Assembly: GCA_016207095.1 (NCBI GenBank)
Contig: JACQQF010000060.1
Span: 1-44,264, forward strand
Length of the DNA stretch: 44,264 bases
Source: Candidatus Methylomirabilota bacterium
GTDB lineage: Bacteria > Methylomirabilota > Methylomirabilia > Methylomirabilales > Methylomirabilaceae
Reading direction: 5' to 3'
Positions 8,647-16,801 of this stretch are shown in pieces. A model generated the notes under the pieces. The model was not told where the DNA came from. It ran no database searches and was given only the letters and a program-made list of their open reading frames with translations. Position 1 is the stretch's first letter; each line of letters begins with the position of its first letter. A program made the position numbers and the translations under genes.

Positions 8647-8816
8647 GGTGGTTTAATTCAGGGCTGCTACATATGGTGCACCGTGACGGTGGAAATCCGG
8701 AAGGGGGCCACGCTGCCGATTATTGCCGCCCGGAGTGTGAGGCCGTGATTATGACGGCTGGTCGGGGCAGCGGAAAGGGCATGGAAGAGGGAATGGTACA
8801 CGAGGGAGCAAGGACA

Positions 8817-9461
8817 ATGCGGAAGATGAGGCAAGCCCTGCTTGTTAGCATGATCATGCTTCTCAACCCGGCCAGCCCAGTGTGGGCAGCACCCCGGATT
8901 TCGAGTGTGTCGCCGACCTCGGGGCCGCCGGGGAGCTGTCTCGTGATCAACGGGAGCGAGTTCGGCGCCACCCAGGGGACGAAGACCGTCGCCATGGCTG
9001 GAATGGGAAGGTCGGTCGATTCTCTAAGGGTCCGGTCCTGGTCGGACACGAAGATCGAGGCCGAAATTCCCAGTAACATAGAGGCTGGCCGATACGAGCT
9101 GCTCCTCCTGGAGCACCGGCCCAGACGGACGTTCGCGAGTAACCTCGTTCCTCTCACGATCGTCATGCCCCGAATCACCGATATCAGCCCGGGTACCGCG
9201 GCGGAGGGGGACACGCTGTGGGTGAAGGGGGCGAATTTTGGAGACCGGCTCTGCAGCAAGACGCATGTGGCGATCGGCGGGCATGGCGCCCATGTGGATG
9301 CCACCCTGGTCTCCTGGTCCAACATCGGCATCACGGTGCGCATTCCGAAGAGCGACAAGTTAAAGCCGGGCAACAGGTACTACCTCGGGATCAGCGCCGA
9401 ACGCGACGCCAGGTGGCTCAGCAACATCGATCAGACCTTTCGGTTCCAGGAACGCCGCTAG
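8817..9461 (+). CDS. Exported protein with two tandem IPT/TIG domains
   Basis: 214 residues from ATG 8817, where a signal peptide begins (MRKMRQALLVSMIMLLNPAS ... VWAAP). The reading frame is open upstream to 8631, but that extension is polar and would bury the signal. Two IPT/TIG repeats are visible. The first starts PRISSVSPTSGPPGSCLVI with NGSEFGATQG; the second starts PRITDISPGTAAEGDTLWV with KGANFGD. These Ig folds occur in surface and carbohydrate-binding proteins. The stop codon TAG (9459-9461) is the first three bases of the inserted repeat at 9459, so the present C-terminus (QERR) may have been set by that insertion. Confidence 0.78.
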   Translation: MRKMRQALLVSMIMLLNPASPVWAAPRISSVSPTSGPPGSCLVINGSEFGATQGTKTVAMAGMGRSVDSLRVRSWSDTKIEAEIPSNIEAGRYELLLLEHRPRRTFASNLVPLTIVMPRITDISPGTAAEGDTLWVKGANFGDRLCSKTHVAIGGHGAHVDATLVSWSNIGITVRIPKSDKLKPGNRYYLGISAERDARWLSNIDQTFRFQERR

Positions 9462-9529
9462 TGCCGTTCCAACTATTTACACCTAAATGGTAAGGCCGGG
9501 GAAAGCGATGGTTCTTAGCACGACACCTG
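9459..9529 (+). repeat. TAGTGCCGTTCCAAC element, right end missing
   Basis: This 71-base stretch matches 12606-12676 with about two differences, starting with TAGTGCCGTTCCAAC and running through AAATGGTAAGGCCGGGGAA to GACACCTG. The right terminal inverted repeat present at 12697-12709 is absent here. It provides the stop codon of the preceding gene and lies 40 bases before the next ATG. Confidence 0.8.
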
Positions 9530-9570
9530 GTCACCGAGGCTGAGGATGGGGCCTCGACAGGAGGATTGCG

Positions 9571-10755
9571 ATGAACCCGTATAGGCTTCTGGGTTGCTTT
9601 GGTCTTGCGCTCATTCTGGTTGGCCAGGCATTTCCCGTTGAGGCCCAATCTCCGGTGTCCCTCCGCGTTCTTCTGCCTGGGGGTCCATTTCCAACAGTCG
9701 AGGGAGGGCCGACCCGTATCATGAAACAGGGCTCGACCGTCGAGGTGAGGATCAATGTCGATGGCTCAAATCCGCGCTTCCACCCGGATAATGTTGAAGC
9801 GGTCTGGGTGGGCGAACAGAGGATGCCCTCTGAATTCCCCTCTCGCATCGGTCCGCGCGTGTCAATCCCGCCCACGAGAGGCGACGTGCGCCGCACCGCG
9901 GTCAGCGAGCCAATCAGCCTTCCTGCGGAGCTGTTCTCATGTGGAAGGCATAACCTGCGCGCTGTGGCGGAATTTAGGGGTAGGCATGCAAACATTGCGT
10001 CTCCTGAGCCCGCAACGACGGTATTCCTTGACTGTGGTCCGCCCGGCCTCGAGATCCACGCCCCATCCGGGGGAGCCTGTATCAGGCCAGGAACGGGCAT
10101 TGATCTGCGACTGACGGCCTCCGATGACATCGGGATCAAGGGTCTCACCCGAGACCTCGGCCCTTTGGGGCGACAACACCGCGAACCCACCACCCTGGAG
10201 CGGACATTCGCCCTTAGTGAACGAGTTGCCGTGGGGGACCCACATCGAAACGGTGTGATAAGCGCAGGATTCGAGGCAGAGGATTGGGCAGGGAATAGAC
10301 TCGCCAAGGGCCTCACGTTCACCCTCGACGGGGACGTCCCCCCGACGATCGGGATGGAACGGCCGAGTGACGGACAGCAAGTCACCCAGGTAGATTCCAT
10401 CGCCGTCAGCGGCCAGGCGGCTGATCCCGGCTGCGGCCTCGATCGGATCGAGATTGGGGCGCGGAGACGCGGTACCTCCGACCCATATCGGATTGTAAAG
10501 GCGATTCGGGAATTTCCCCCGGCGCGCTCCGGCCTTCCGACCCCTCGGTTTACCTATCGTGCCGACTTGCCCCCAGGGACCCTGGCGCCGGGGCTATGGG
10601 ACCTTAGAGCAGAGGCCATTAGTCAGACTGGACGCAGGGCAGAGTCCGCGAGACACATCAGGGTCATCGGAGGCCCAACCCTGGCGCTCTCTGCACCCGG
10701 CGGCCGCGAATCGCTCCCGGGAGTTCCCCGACCTACGCTTCCGCCACCCCGATAG
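9571..10755 (+). CDS. Exported Ig-like protein, paralogue of the 6728 gene product
   Basis: 394 residues. AGGAGG precedes the ATG and a signal peptide follows (MNPYRLLGCFGLALILVGQ ... VEAQ). Shared landmarks with the 6728 product include LLPGGPFPT, ASDDIGIKGL, LDGDVPPTIGMERPSDGQ, AADPGCGLDRIEIGAR and APGLWDLRAEAISQTGRR, in the same order and spacing. The pair arose by duplication, with the IPT and CARDB genes now in between. The C-terminus here is longer and proline-rich (GVPRPTLPPPR). No catalytic motif is seen. An extracellular structural or binding role is inferred. Confidence 0.72.
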   Translation: MNPYRLLGCFGLALILVGQAFPVEAQSPVSLRVLLPGGPFPTVEGGPTRIMKQGSTVEVRINVDGSNPRFHPDNVEAVWVGEQRMPSEFPSRIGPRVSIPPTRGDVRRTAVSEPISLPAELFSCGRHNLRAVAEFRGRHANIASPEPATTVFLDCGPPGLEIHAPSGGACIRPGTGIDLRLTASDDIGIKGLTRDLGPLGRQHREPTTLERTFALSERVAVGDPHRNGVISAGFEAEDWAGNRLAKGLTFTLDGDVPPTIGMERPSDGQQVTQVDSIAVSGQAADPGCGLDRIEIGARRRGTSDPYRIVKAIREFPPARSGLPTPRFTYRADLPPGTLAPGLWDLRAEAISQTGRRAESARHIRVIGGPTLALSAPGGRESLPGVPRPTLPPPR

Positions 10756-10780
10756 TCGGGCCGCTGAGGTGGCTGCTTTT
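10743..10780 (+). terminator. Possible stem-loop near the end of the 9571 gene
   Basis: GCCACC (10743-10748) can pair with GGTGGC (10768-10773), enclosing a smaller CCCGA/TCGGG hairpin, followed by TGCTTTT. The left side overlaps the last codons of the gene. Weak candidate. Confidence 0.3.
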
Positions 10781-10857
10781 CGGCTCTGAGGAAGGAGGTG
10801 GTGTAGGTAAGGAGAGCGGCATTCCGTTTTGCGACAGTCATCAAAAGGAATCTGAAC

Positions 10858-11931
10858 ATGGCGATGGTAACGCACAATGATAGCAGTTCTGCTCCACGGT
10901 TCTGTCCGATGTACTGCATCGTTCCGCCGCACATGCTGAAGGAGATCGCCAGACGCGGGAGCGCCGGACAGCAGGCGTGGGCGTGGCAGACGCTCACCCT
11001 GTCCGAGCAGATGCGGGGTCAGCGCCTGGCGCTGTCTGTCATCGCGGCGATGGGAACAACCGCCACCGGCACCAAACGCCGGACGATCTATGATGCCGGG
11101 AACGGATCGCGCCTGCCGGGTCGGATGGTGCGTGGAGAGGGCGATCCGAGAAGCAAGGATCGGGCGGTGAATGAGGCATACGATGGCTCGGGGGCAACCT
11201 ATGATTTGTACTTCACGGTGTTCGGCCGCAACTCGATTGATGAACGGGGAATGCGATTGGACTCCACCGTCCACTATGGTCGCAAGTATGATAACGCCTT
11301 TTGGAATGGTCAGCAGATGGTCTATGGGGATGGCGATGGCGAGCTCTTCAATCGATTCACGATTGCGATCGATGTGATCGGGCATGAACTGACCCACGGC
11401 GTGACAGACTACGAAGCCGGTCTGGAGTATCAAGATCAGCCGGGCGCCCTCAACGAATCGTTTTCCGATGTCTTTGGGTCACTGGTCAAGCAATATAAAC
11501 GCCGGCAGACTGCGAAGGAGGCCGATTGGCTGATCGGCAAGGGACTGCTCGCCCGTGGGGTGAAAGGGAAAGCGCTCCGTTCGATGAAGGAACCCGGCAC
11601 CGCCTATGACGACGATATCCTCGGAAAAGATCCACAGCCGGGGCATATGAGAGACTATGTGAGGACGCGCGACGATAATGGCGGGGTCCACATCAATTCG
11701 GGCATCCCGAATCGTGCGTTTTGTGAGACTGCGATTGGACTGGGTGGGAACGCATGGGCGAAGGCCGGACAGATCTGGTATGTGACCTTGAGGGACAAGC
11801 TCCGGCCAAACTCCTCATTCAAAGATGCTGCTCGTTGGACAGTGGCGGTTGCGAGGGAGCTATATGGGGTAGGAAGCCTCGAGCAGAAGGCGGTTCGAGG
11901 GGGCTGGGTGGCGGTGGGTATTGGGGTCTAG
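10858..11931 (+). CDS. M4 (thermolysin family) metalloprotease, protealysin-like
   Basis: 357 residues without a signal peptide. The N-terminus has the short protealysin-type propeptide signature (APRFCPMYCIVPPHMLKEIA) rather than the long propeptide of secreted thermolysins. Zinc ligands are His176 and His180 in HELTH (catalytic Glu177) and Glu200 in ALNESFSD. The second catalytic histidine is His278 in GGVHINSGIPNRAF. All key residues are present. AAAGGA precedes the ATG. Protealysin-type enzymes are made as short-propeptide precursors and can act inside the cell or leave by non-classical routes. It is followed, after a heptamer array, by a gene for a small protein like the cognate inhibitor emfourin. 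The last codons and TAG stop lie inside that array. Confidence 0.93.
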   Translation: MAMVTHNDSSSAPRFCPMYCIVPPHMLKEIARRGSAGQQAWAWQTLTLSEQMRGQRLALSVIAAMGTTATGTKRRTIYDAGNGSRLPGRMVRGEGDPRSKDRAVNEAYDGSGATYDLYFTVFGRNSIDERGMRLDSTVHYGRKYDNAFWNGQQMVYGDGDGELFNRFTIAIDVIGHELTHGVTDYEAGLEYQDQPGALNESFSDVFGSLVKQYKRRQTAKEADWLIGKGLLARGVKGKALRSMKEPGTAYDDDILGKDPQPGHMRDYVRTRDDNGGVHINSGIPNRAFCETAIGLGGNAWAKAGQIWYVTLRDKLRPNSSFKDAARWTVAVARELYGVGSLEQKAVRGGWVAVGIGV

Positions 11932-12056
11932 GGTACAAGATAGAGGGGGTAGGGCATAGGGGATAGGGGATAGGGTAGAGCGTATCGGGTGTCGGGGTCG
12001 AGGGGTCAGCGGGCCTTTCTTGGTTTTTACCCTAAACCCTGAACCCCATACCCTGT
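11924..12056. repeat. Heptamer array 1 (GGGKATA type, two arms)
   Basis: Twelve consecutive 7-nt units in strict phase from 11924 to 12007, such as GGGTCTA, GGGCATA, GGGGATA twice and GGGTAGA. After a loop of about 20 bases come four complementary units at 12029-12056 (ACCCTAA, ACCCTGA, ACCCCAT, ACCCTGT). The protease stop codon (11929-11931) lies in the first units. Confidence 0.85.
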
Positions 12057-12072
12057 TCTTGTGAGGTGAAGC

Positions 12073-12390
12073 GTGAAGGTTGAGTTCTGTCGGACCGGAG
12101 GAGTTGCAGGGACACGGTTGACGGCGACGCTCGATACCGAGAGGCTTTCCCCCCAGGAGGCGGACCGTCTTAGGCGCCTGATATCCACCGCTTGCTTCTT
12201 CGATCAACCCACCTCGCTGAAATCTTCAACGTCAGGAGCCGATCGGTTTCAGTATCAGGTGACGGTTGAGGAGGGAGACCGGATAAAGAAGGTCGAAATC
12301 GATGAATCGTGTGTCCCGAGGACGTTCCAGCCACTCATCGATTATCTCCTCGATTCCTGCCGAGCCCGCCAGAAGATCAAGCGTTCATAG
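12073..12390 (+). CDS. Emfourin-like inhibitor of M4 proteases
   Basis: 105 residues from GTG 12073, with GAGGTGAA upstream. The sequence pattern FCRTGGVAGTRLTATL, then LSPQEADRLRRLI and ACFFDQP, fits the emfourin family: small cytoplasmic proteins that inhibit protealysin-like proteases and are encoded beside them. Here it follows the M4 protease gene by about 140 bases, which supports the call. Such a pair would let the cell hold an intracellular protease silent. The stop TAG (12388-12390) and the last two codons lie inside heptamer array 2. Confidence 0.8.
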   Translation: MKVEFCRTGGVAGTRLTATLDTERLSPQEADRLRRLISTACFFDQPTSLKSSTSGADRFQYQVTVEEGDRIKKVEIDESCVPRTFQPLIDYLLDSCRARQKIKRS

Positions 12391-12468
12391 TTCGTAGTTG
12401 ATGGTTCATAGGTTTCAATTCAGGGCCGGCACTTCTGGTCTATGAACTCTGAACTGTGAACGATGAAC
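12383..12468. repeat. Heptamer array 2 (GTTCATA type, two arms)
   Basis: Left arm 12383-12424: GTTCATA, GTTCGTA, GTTGATG, GTTCATA, GGTTTCA, ATTCAGG. Right arm 12441-12468: TATGAAC, TCTGAAC, TGTGAAC, GATGAAC. The arms are complementary unit by unit. The array begins in the last codons of the inhibitor gene. Confidence 0.85.
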
Positions 12469-12484
12469 GCCAGTGCTCTCCGAG

Positions 12485-12513
12485 TTGACTTTTCACGGAA
12501 AAGGCCGTATAAC
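12485..12513 (+). promoter_or_regulatory. Sigma-70-type promoter ahead of the gap operon
   Basis: TTGACT (12485-12490), exactly 17 bases, TATAAC (12508-12513). This is the best consensus promoter in the window. The expected start near 12520 lies just before a terminator-like hairpin, so it would give either a very short RNA or a leader for the gap operon with early termination. Confidence 0.65.
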
Positions 12514-12522
12514 GAGGCGAGG

Positions 12523-12556
12523 ATTCGCTCCGTCCTCGGGAGCGGATTTTTGTTTT
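12523..12556 (+). terminator. Intrinsic terminator-like hairpin right after a promoter
   Basis: ATTCGCTCC (12523-12531), loop GTCCTCG, GGAGCGGAT (12539-12547): a 9-bp stem with one G-T pair, followed by TTTTTGTTTT. It starts about 10 bases after the -10 box of the preceding promoter. Alternatively it ends a transcript from the emfourin gene upstream. Confidence 0.65.
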
Positions 12557-12604
12557 GGCCCCCGGTGAGGGTGTCCGCCCGCGGAGCGGTAATCGTTTGA
12601 TCAT

Positions 12605-12712
12605 CTAGTGCCGTTCCAACTATTTCCGCCTAAATGGTAAGGCCGGGGAAAGCGATGGTTCTTAGCACGACACCTGTCGACAGTTAGCCGCAACAAGTTG
12701 GAACGGCACTAG
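12605..12712. repeat. Complete TAGTGCCGTTCCAAC element (form B)
   Basis: This complete copy runs CTAGTGCCGTTCCAAC ... GTTGGAACGGCACTAG, about 106 bp between the flanking CTAGs. The 13-bp termini at 12608-12620 and 12697-12709 are perfect inverted repeats. The interior matches 9459-9529 and parts of 1-159. The right end lies four bases before the ribosome-binding site of gap. TA at each end would fit a TA target duplication, but that is inference. Confidence 0.85.
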
Positions 12713-13734
<1,022 letters not shown>

Positions 13735-13735
<1 letters not shown>

Positions 13736-13851
13736 ATTTGAGGTTTCGAGCTCCGGGTTCCGAGTTCCAGGTAGGGGCGACCCGCCGGGTCGCCCCTACA
13801 CCTGACACGCCACACCCGAAACTCGAAACCCTAAACCCGAAACACGAAACT
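13735..13851. repeat. Heptamer array 3 (GGTTCCG type) with nested palindrome
   Basis: Left arm 13735-13776: AATTTGA, GGTTTCG, AGCTCCG, GGTTCCG, AGTTCCA, GGTAGGG. Right arm 13803-13851 includes CGAAACT, CGAAACC, CTAAACC, CGAAACA, CGAAACT. A separate perfect palindrome occupies the loop (13771-13799). The array starts at the last base of the gap stop codon and ends five bases before the pgk ATG, leaving no clear ribosome-binding site. Confidence 0.85.
13771..13799. repeat. 29-bp perfect palindrome
   Basis: GTAGGGGCGACCCG, one central C, then the exact reverse complement (CGGGTCGCCCCTAC). From general knowledge, palindromes of this sequence type are dispersed in many bacterial genomes. Here it sits in the loop of heptamer array 3. 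Confidence 0.85.
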
Positions 13852-13856
13852 CAGGC

Positions 13857-15047
13857 ATGAAGCTCTGTATCGATGACCTCGACCTGAACGGGAAGCGGCT
13901 TCTGATCCGAGTTGATTTCAATGTCCCACTCGACGAGCATGGAAAGATCGCCGATGATACGCGCGTGCGCGCCGCTCTCCCCACGATCACCTACGCGGTT
14001 GGGCATGGCGCGAAGGTTATTCTGATCTCTCATCTGGGGCGGCCCAAGGGGGGTCCTTCTCCGAAACTCAGCCTCGCGCCGGTGGCTGCCAGGCTCTCAG
14101 CGTTGCTCGGACGTCCGGTGGAGATGGCCGACGACTGCGTGGGACCGGGCGTGAAAGCTCGGATCGACAGGATGGGCGCAGGGCAGGTTCTGATGCTGGA
14201 GAACTGCCGCTTTCATCCCGAAGAGGAGAGGAACGACGAAGGTTTCGCCCGGGCGTTGGCGGATCTTTGTGACCTGTACGTGAACGATGCGTTCGGCACT
14301 GCGCACCGGGCTCACGCGTCCACCGTGGGTGTGACGAGATTCGTCAAGGATGCGGCGTGCGGCTTTCTCATGCGCACGGAGCTCGAACATTTGGGCGCCG
14401 TGCTCGACTCGCCGAAGCGCCCCTTCGTCGCAATCCTCGGCGGAGCAAAGGTTTCGGACAAGATCGGGGTCCTGGCCAATCTGCTCTCGAAGGTGAATAG
14501 CGTTCTGATCGGCGGGGGAATGGCCTATACCTTCCTGAAGGCCCAGGGGCTGGAGGTGGGCAACTCCCTTGTGGAGGTTGACCGGCTGTCGGTGGCCAAG
14601 GAGACGATGGAGCAGGCCAGGCGCTTGAAGGTCGCCATCCATCTGCCCCGGGATCATGTGATTGCCGAGCGGGTTGACGCTGGAACGACCACTAGGCTGG
14701 TTGAGGGGGCCATCCCGGGCGGGTGGATGGGACTCGACATCGGCCCCGCGACGATGGGCCGATTTGTTGAGGAGATCGGACGAGCCAAGACGATCCTGTG
14801 GAACGGACCGATGGGGGTCTTCGAGCTTGCTCCCTTCCAAAAGGGAACGTTCGCCCTTGCTAGGGCGGTGGCAGCCTCCGGCGCCCATTCGGTCATTGGC
14901 GGCGGAGATACCGCAGCCGCAGTTGCTCAAGCCGGAGTTGCAGAGAAGATGACCCATATCTCGACGGGGGGTGGGGCATCCCTGGAGTTTCTAGAGGGGA
15001 AAGAGTTACCCGGCATCGCCGCGATCAGCGAAAAGGCTAGGGTGTAG
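13857..15047 (+). CDS. pgk: Phosphoglycerate kinase
   Basis: 396 residues. Substrate-site motif RVDFNVPLDE (residues 18-27, with Asp20 and Asn22), then SHLGRPKGG, then GGAKVSDKIGVL at the hinge side, and GGGDTAAAVAQAG near the C-terminus for nucleotide binding. It transfers phosphate from 1,3-bisphosphoglycerate to ADP. Normal length. The ATG follows heptamer array 3 with no recognisable ribosome-binding site. The final residues (ARV) and the TAG stop are read from heptamer array 4. Confidence 0.98.
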   Translation: MKLCIDDLDLNGKRLLIRVDFNVPLDEHGKIADDTRVRAALPTITYAVGHGAKVILISHLGRPKGGPSPKLSLAPVAARLSALLGRPVEMADDCVGPGVKARIDRMGAGQVLMLENCRFHPEEERNDEGFARALADLCDLYVNDAFGTAHRAHASTVGVTRFVKDAACGFLMRTELEHLGAVLDSPKRPFVAILGGAKVSDKIGVLANLLSKVNSVLIGGGMAYTFLKAQGLEVGNSLVEVDRLSVAKETMEQARRLKVAIHLPRDHVIAERVDAGTTTRLVEGAIPGGWMGLDIGPATMGRFVEEIGRAKTILWNGPMGVFELAPFQKGTFALARAVAASGAHSVIGGGDTAAAVAQAGVAEKMTHISTGGGASLEFLEGKELPGIAAISEKARV

Positions 15048-15141
15048 GGTCTAGGGAATAAGGTAGAGGATAGAGGGTGATCGTTGAATGAATCCATTCA
15101 GGGTTGGTACTAGACCCTAGACGCTAAACCCTATACCCTGT
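15037..15141. repeat. Heptamer array 4 (CTAGGGT type, two arms)
   Basis: Left arm 15037-15078: CTAGGGT, GTAGGGT, CTAGGGA, ATAAGGT, AGAGGAT, AGAGGGT. Right arm 15114-15141: ACCCTAG, ACGCTAA, ACCCTAT, ACCCTGT. It starts 8 bases before the pgk stop codon (15045-15047) and ends 9 bases before the tpiA ATG. Confidence 0.85.
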
Positions 15142-15150
15142 TTTCTCACG

Positions 15151-15915
15151 ATGCGGACACCACTTGTTGCAGGCAATTGGAAGATGTATAAGACACCGTC
15201 CGAGGCCATTGTGCTGGCGCAGGCGGTGGTCAGGAGACTGTCTGCACCTGATGGGGTCGAAGCGGTGGTCTGTCCTCCGTTCACCGCGCTTGAGGCTGTT
15301 GCGAAGGTGGTCGCGGGGTCGAGAGTGGGCCTGGGAGCGCAGGACGTCCATTGGGAGAAGGAAGGGGCTTACACCGGCGAGGTGTCCGCAGAGATGCTGC
15401 ATGATCTCGGGTGCCGTTACGTCATCGTCGGCCACTCCGAGCGGCGCCAGTACTTCGGTGAGACTGATGAGCGTGTGAACAAGAAGAGCTTGGCCGCGCT
15501 AGCCAGTGGGCTCATTCCAATTATCTGCGTCGGCGAGACCCTCTCCGAGCGAGAGGCGGGCCACGCCAAGGAGATTGTGGCGGCCCAGGTGAAGGGCGCC
15601 TTATCGGGATTGTCCCCCAAAGAGGCTCAGGCACTTGCTCTTGCCTATGAGCCGGTCTGGGCCATCGGGACGGGCAAAACGGCCACACCCTCCCAGGCCG
15701 AGGAGATGCACGCGCATATCCGGATGACTATCGCCGGGCTGTTCGGCGCCGATGTTGCGAAGGAGGTTCGCATCCTCTATGGGGGAAGCGTCAAGCCCGA
15801 GAACGCCCAAGAGTTGCTTCAACGATCGGATATTGACGGCGCCCTGGTTGGCGGTGCCAGCCTTCAGGCCGATTCCTTCGCTTCGATCGTGAAAGCCGCC
15901 AAAACTTCAGGGTAG
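15151..15915 (+). CDS. tpiA: Triosephosphate isomerase
   Basis: 254 residues. Lys11 (GNWKMYKT), His95 (VGHSERR) and Glu167 (AYEPVWAIGTG) are the catalytic residues, and YGGSVKPEN plus GALVGGASL give the phosphate-binding end of the barrel. It interconverts dihydroxyacetone phosphate and glyceraldehyde 3-phosphate. Normal length. No ribosome-binding site is visible before the ATG, which follows array 4. The stop TAG (15913-15915) lies inside array 5. Confidence 0.98.
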   Translation: MRTPLVAGNWKMYKTPSEAIVLAQAVVRRLSAPDGVEAVVCPPFTALEAVAKVVAGSRVGLGAQDVHWEKEGAYTGEVSAEMLHDLGCRYVIVGHSERRQYFGETDERVNKKSLAALASGLIPIICVGETLSEREAGHAKEIVAAQVKGALSGLSPKEAQALALAYEPVWAIGTGKTATPSQAEEMHAHIRMTIAGLFGADVAKEVRILYGGSVKPENAQELLQRSDIDGALVGGASLQADSFASIVKAAKTSG

Positions 15916-15983
15916 AGGGTTTAGGGTTCAGGGAATAGGGTTCACAGTAGCCCTTGACCCTAGATCCTATCCCCTAGACCCTG
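15908..15983. repeat. Heptamer array 5 (TAGGGTT type, two arms)
   Basis: Left arm 15908-15942: CAGGGTA, GAGGGTT, TAGGGTT, CAGGGAA, TAGGGTT. Right arm 15951-15983: CCCTTGA, CCCTAGA, TCCTATC, CCCTAGA, CCCTG. It starts 5 bases before the tpiA stop codon. The secG ribosome-binding site follows directly. Confidence 0.85.
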
Positions 15984-16001
15984 CCTCTCAAGGAGGTACG
16001 C

Positions 16002-16349
16002 ATGTTCATTACGCTTTCGGTTCTCCATCTGCTCATTGCGGTTGTCCTTGTCGTGGTTGTGCTCCTGCAGAGCGGCAAGGGCGCCGACATCGGCGCCACC
16101 TTTGGGGGCGGCTCGAGCCAGACCGTCTTCGGTGGCCGCGGTGCCGCCACCTTCTTGAGCAAGTTGACATCAGCGGTCGCCGTGCTCTTTATGATCTCGT
16201 CCCTCATGTTGGCCATCTATTCGGGGCGCAGGGGAAGTTCGTCGGTGATCACAGAGGAACGAGCCAAGCAGGCCGTCCCTAGCCCCTCGCCCCCACCCGG
16301 GCAAACGGCGCCTCCTGCCGGCCAGGCGCCGCCCCCCGCCACCAAATAG
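16002..16349 (+). CDS. secG: Protein-export membrane protein SecG
   Basis: 115 residues. Two transmembrane helices (about 3-22 and 52-72) flank the conserved cytoplasmic loop QSGKGADIGATFGGGSSQTV with FGGRGA. This is the SecYEG subunit that aids SecA-driven export. The C-terminal tail (PSPSPPPGQTAPPAGQAPP) is proline-rich. AAGGAGG lies about 8 bases before the ATG, the clearest ribosome-binding site among genes downstream of an array. tpiA-secG adjacency is common in bacteria. Confidence 0.95.
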   Translation: MFITLSVLHLLIAVVLVVVVLLQSGKGADIGATFGGGSSQTVFGGRGAATFLSKLTSAVAVLFMISSLMLAIYSGRRGSSSVITEERAKQAVPSPSPPPGQTAPPAGQAPPPATK

Positions 16350-16354
16350 CAAGC

Positions 16355-16456
16355 GTTCAGAGTTCATGGTTCAGAGTTTGTAGTGAAGGACTGTCCGGAC
16401 CGAAGTCAGCAACTTGCGAACTGCGAGCTGTTATCTATGAACTATCAACTATGAAT
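16355..16456. repeat. Heptamer array 6 (GTTCAGA type, two arms)
   Basis: Left arm 16355-16389: GTTCAGA, GTTCATG, GTTCAGA, GTTTGTA, GTGAAGG. Right arm 16415-16456: TGCGAAC, TGCGAGC, TGTTATC, TATGAAC, TATCAAC, TATGAAT. The last unit contains the ATG of the next gene. Confidence 0.85.
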
Positions 16457-16801
16457 GCCTTCGCCAGGCAGATGTGGAGCCGCACGCGGCAACGCCTCGG
16501 CCATGCATTTGCTCTCCAGGGAGAGATGGATGGGGCCAGGGCGGATGATCTCGCGCTCCTTGATCGCTTTGCCAGCCTGCTGGCGGATCGCGGGCTTGCC
16601 ACCCCGGCGATCTTTCTCGTGCAATCGCTTGCCCCCCTCGGTTTCCTCGGAAGTCAGCTCGTCCACGCCCTCTCACCGATCTTGGGAATGGTCGCCACGC
16701 CTGATGAGATCGAGCGGCTTGCCCGTCTGATGGAGGGCCGTGAGACCCCGGCACTCTTCACCGACCGCCTCATTCATGAGGAGGAGGCTCGCGGTCGATG
16801 A
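16451..16801 (+). CDS. Small hypothetical protein upstream of the GlmL-like gene
   Basis: 116 residues, mostly helical by composition, with a hydrophobic stretch around 53-80 (PAIFLVQSLAPLGFLGSQLV). I recognise no family. The ATG lies in the last unit of heptamer array 6 and has no ribosome-binding site. Its stop overlaps the next start by four bases (ATGA), so the two are probably translationally coupled and functionally linked. It belongs to the run of genes ending at 23734. Confidence 0.7.
   Translation: MNAFARQMWSRTRQRLGHAFALQGEMDGARADDLALLDRFASLLADRGLATPAIFLVQSLAPLGFLGSQLVHALSPILGMVATPDEIERLARLMEGRETPALFTDRLIHEEEARGR

Noticed and set aside
8648-8816. Riboswitch upstream of the IPT/TIG gene
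   Set aside because: There are GC-rich inverted stretches, but no B12 box or other aptamer core that I can recognise.
10858-12390. Toxin-antitoxin pair
   Set aside because: The first gene is a full M4 protease and the second fits an inhibitor family. Calling it a toxin system is not supported by sequence.
12523-12556. Purely a terminator of the emfourin gene
   Set aside because: Possible, but a near-consensus promoter lies between that gene and the hairpin, so a simple terminator reading is incomplete. Both options are kept in the annotation.
15908-15983. Telomere-like repeats (TTTAGGG / CCCTAAA)
   Set aside because: The resemblance is local and fortuitous. Neighbouring arrays use other heptamers, and the arrays lie inside an operon, not at a chromosome end.
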